From contig DAIDAD010000022.1 of assembly GCA_027310795.1 (NCBI GenBank), forward strand, positions 3,252 to 8,695: a stretch of 5,444 nt of DNA, given 5' to 3'. Positions within the stretch are counted from its first letter, which is position 1, and every line of letters begins with the position of its first letter. Shown in pieces: positions 4,465-5,444 of the stretch. The position numbers and the translations under genes are program-made. The notes under the pieces were generated by a model, which was given only the letters and a program-made list of their open reading frames with translations, had not been told where the DNA came from and did no database searches. The stretch is from Candidatus Micrarchaeaceae archaeon (GTDB lineage Archaea; Micrarchaeota; Micrarchaeia; Micrarchaeales; CABMGC01).

Positions 4465-5444
4465 TTTGATTAGCACTTTCACAAGCGCCCTTTATTCGGG
4501 CAACATCATATACAACATAATAGCCCTTGTGATATACGCTATAATAATATTCATACTTCTTGCTGTATTCGGGTACACCTTCGGATGGATAGAGCGGAAG
4601 ATAATAGCAAAGGCGCAGTACAGGCACGGCCCCACGTACGTCGGGAAATACGGGATACTCCAGAACCTCGCGGATCTTGTCAAACTCTTCTCCAAGGCAA
4701 GCCTCGACCTCGACAACGCAGACAATGTCCTTTACGGGCTTTCGCTCCCTATTCTCATATCGCTTGCAGTGTTCGCTGTCCTCATACTCCCGATATTCCC
4801 GAGCCTTCAGGCCACAGACATGAGCTTCAGCATGCTGCTCGTCTTTGTCATCATAGCATTCATGCCCGTTATGATATTCCTTTCGGGGTTCTCTAGCGGA
4901 AACAAGTTCGCAGACATATCTGCGCAGAGGTCAATACTCATGCTGCTGAGCTATGAGATACCGCTCATGCTTGTCATAGCGGCAGTGGCTCTCATTTCAA
5001 AAGGGTACAACCTCCAGTCGATAATAGCGTCGCAGTCGGGCGCATACTACATACTGCTCATGCCCATAGGCTTCATAATATTCTTCATAGCCATGCTTGC
5101 AGAGATAGAAAGGCCGCCGTTCGACCTGATGGAGGCAGACTCTGAACTGATAGCAGGATGGATAACCGACATGAGCCCCGCTTACTACGCGCTTGTTCTA
5201 TTCCTCGACTATTCAAAGGTATTCATGTCAAGCCTTCTCATCTCGATACTGTTCCTCGGCGGGTGGCTCGGCCCCCAACCCATTCCGGGAGTCGTCTGGC
5301 TGATCATAAAAGCCGTAATCATGGCGCTGATCGCGATAATAATAAGGGCGACGACATTCAGGATGCGCATAGACAGGATACTGCGCATGGGATGGCTCTT
5401 CCTGATACCGCTTTCATTAATAAATCTTATAATAACATATATAG
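4451..5444 (+). CDS. nuoH: Complex I subunit H, membrane anchor of the quinone site (3' end outside window)
   Basis: NuoH joins the membrane arm to the peripheral arm and forms the entrance of the quinone tunnel. The frame is open from GTG 4451 to the window end, 331 codons, with no stop. Judged by family length and by the ending RATTFRMRIDRILRMGWLFLIPLSLINL, only a few residues are missing. Marks in order: FGWIERKIIAKAQYRHGP at 44-61 with GILQNLADLVKLFSKA, then NKFADISAQRSILMLLSYEIP at 151-171 and AEIERPPFDLMEADSELIAGW at 218-237. About eight hydrophobic segments are visible. Two motifs usually bearing glutamate carry aspartate instead: TDMSP where TEYSG is usual, and LDY where AEY is usual. 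The usual TNR before PFD reads IER-P. The start overlaps nuoD by 14 bases. GGTGAT five bases upstream supports it. Confidence 0.93.
   Translation, partial: MLIDNLISTFTSALYSGNIIYNIIALVIYAIIIFILLAVFGYTFGWIERKIIAKAQYRHGPTYVGKYGILQNLADLVKLFSKASLDLDNADNVLYGLSLPILISLAVFAVLILPIFPSLQATDMSFSMLLVFVIIAFMPVMIFLSGFSSGNKFADISAQRSILMLLSYEIPLMLVIAAVALISKGYNLQSIIASQSGAYYILLMPIGFIIFFIAMLAEIERPPFDLMEADSELIAGWITDMSPAYYALVLFLDYSKVFMSSLLISILFLGGWLGPQPIPGVVWLIIKAVIMALIAIIIRATTFRMRIDRILRMGWLFLIPLSLINLIITYI

Noticed and set aside
4585..4896. A 103-codon + strand frame inside nuoH
   Set aside because: It is out of frame with nuoH, whose motifs IERKIIAKAQYRHGP and GILQNLADL run through the same bases.

Overview
The window looks archaeal. 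It carries a primase PriX-like domain, small zinc-finger genes, very tight or overlapping gene spacing, a probable leaderless promoter for the nuo operon, Shine-Dalgarno-like motifs at internal operon genes, frequent ATA (Ile) and AGG (Arg) codons, and an 11-subunit-style (Fpo/Nuo without EFG) respiratory complex I operon. Thermoplasmata or a respiring DPANN lineage such as Micrarchaeota would fit, but the sequence alone does not decide this.

Layout. Bases 2-319 (+) hold the 3' end of a PriX-like primase gene. Bases 317-1614 (approximate but well-motivated limits) are an IS200/IS605-superfamily element of the tnpB-only (IS1341-like) kind. It has a full-length tnpB on the minus strand with an intact RuvC triad and zinc finger, and an 8-bp hairpin near each end. 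Bases 1622-1771 (+) encode a 49-aa multi-cysteine zinc finger, and 1772-2032 (-) encode an 86-aa unknown protein whose stop codon abuts the zinc-finger stop. Bases 2041-2085 are a short AT-rich divergent promoter. From 2086 to the window end (+) runs a complex I operon in the order nuoA, nuoB, nuoC, nuoD, nuoH. nuoH lacks only its 3' end.

How it works together. NuoB, C and D form the connecting arm with the N2 iron-sulphur cluster and the quinone pocket; NuoA and NuoH are the membrane subunits that couple quinone reduction to proton pumping. No nuoE, F or G genes lie between nuoD and nuoH, which overlap, so the electron donor is probably not NADH through the usual module.

Most interesting points. 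(1) The pentamer TGAGT (ACTCA on the tnpB strand) lies at both junctions of the element. Removing the element with one copy leaves the priX stop four bases from the zinc-finger ATG, the same spacing seen twice in the nuo operon. This predicts the TAM and the guide of the TnpB omega RNA. (2) NuoD ends in GCVDR where the family has GEVDR, putting a cysteine where [NiFe] hydrogenases have the second cysteine of their C-terminal DPCxxC motif.
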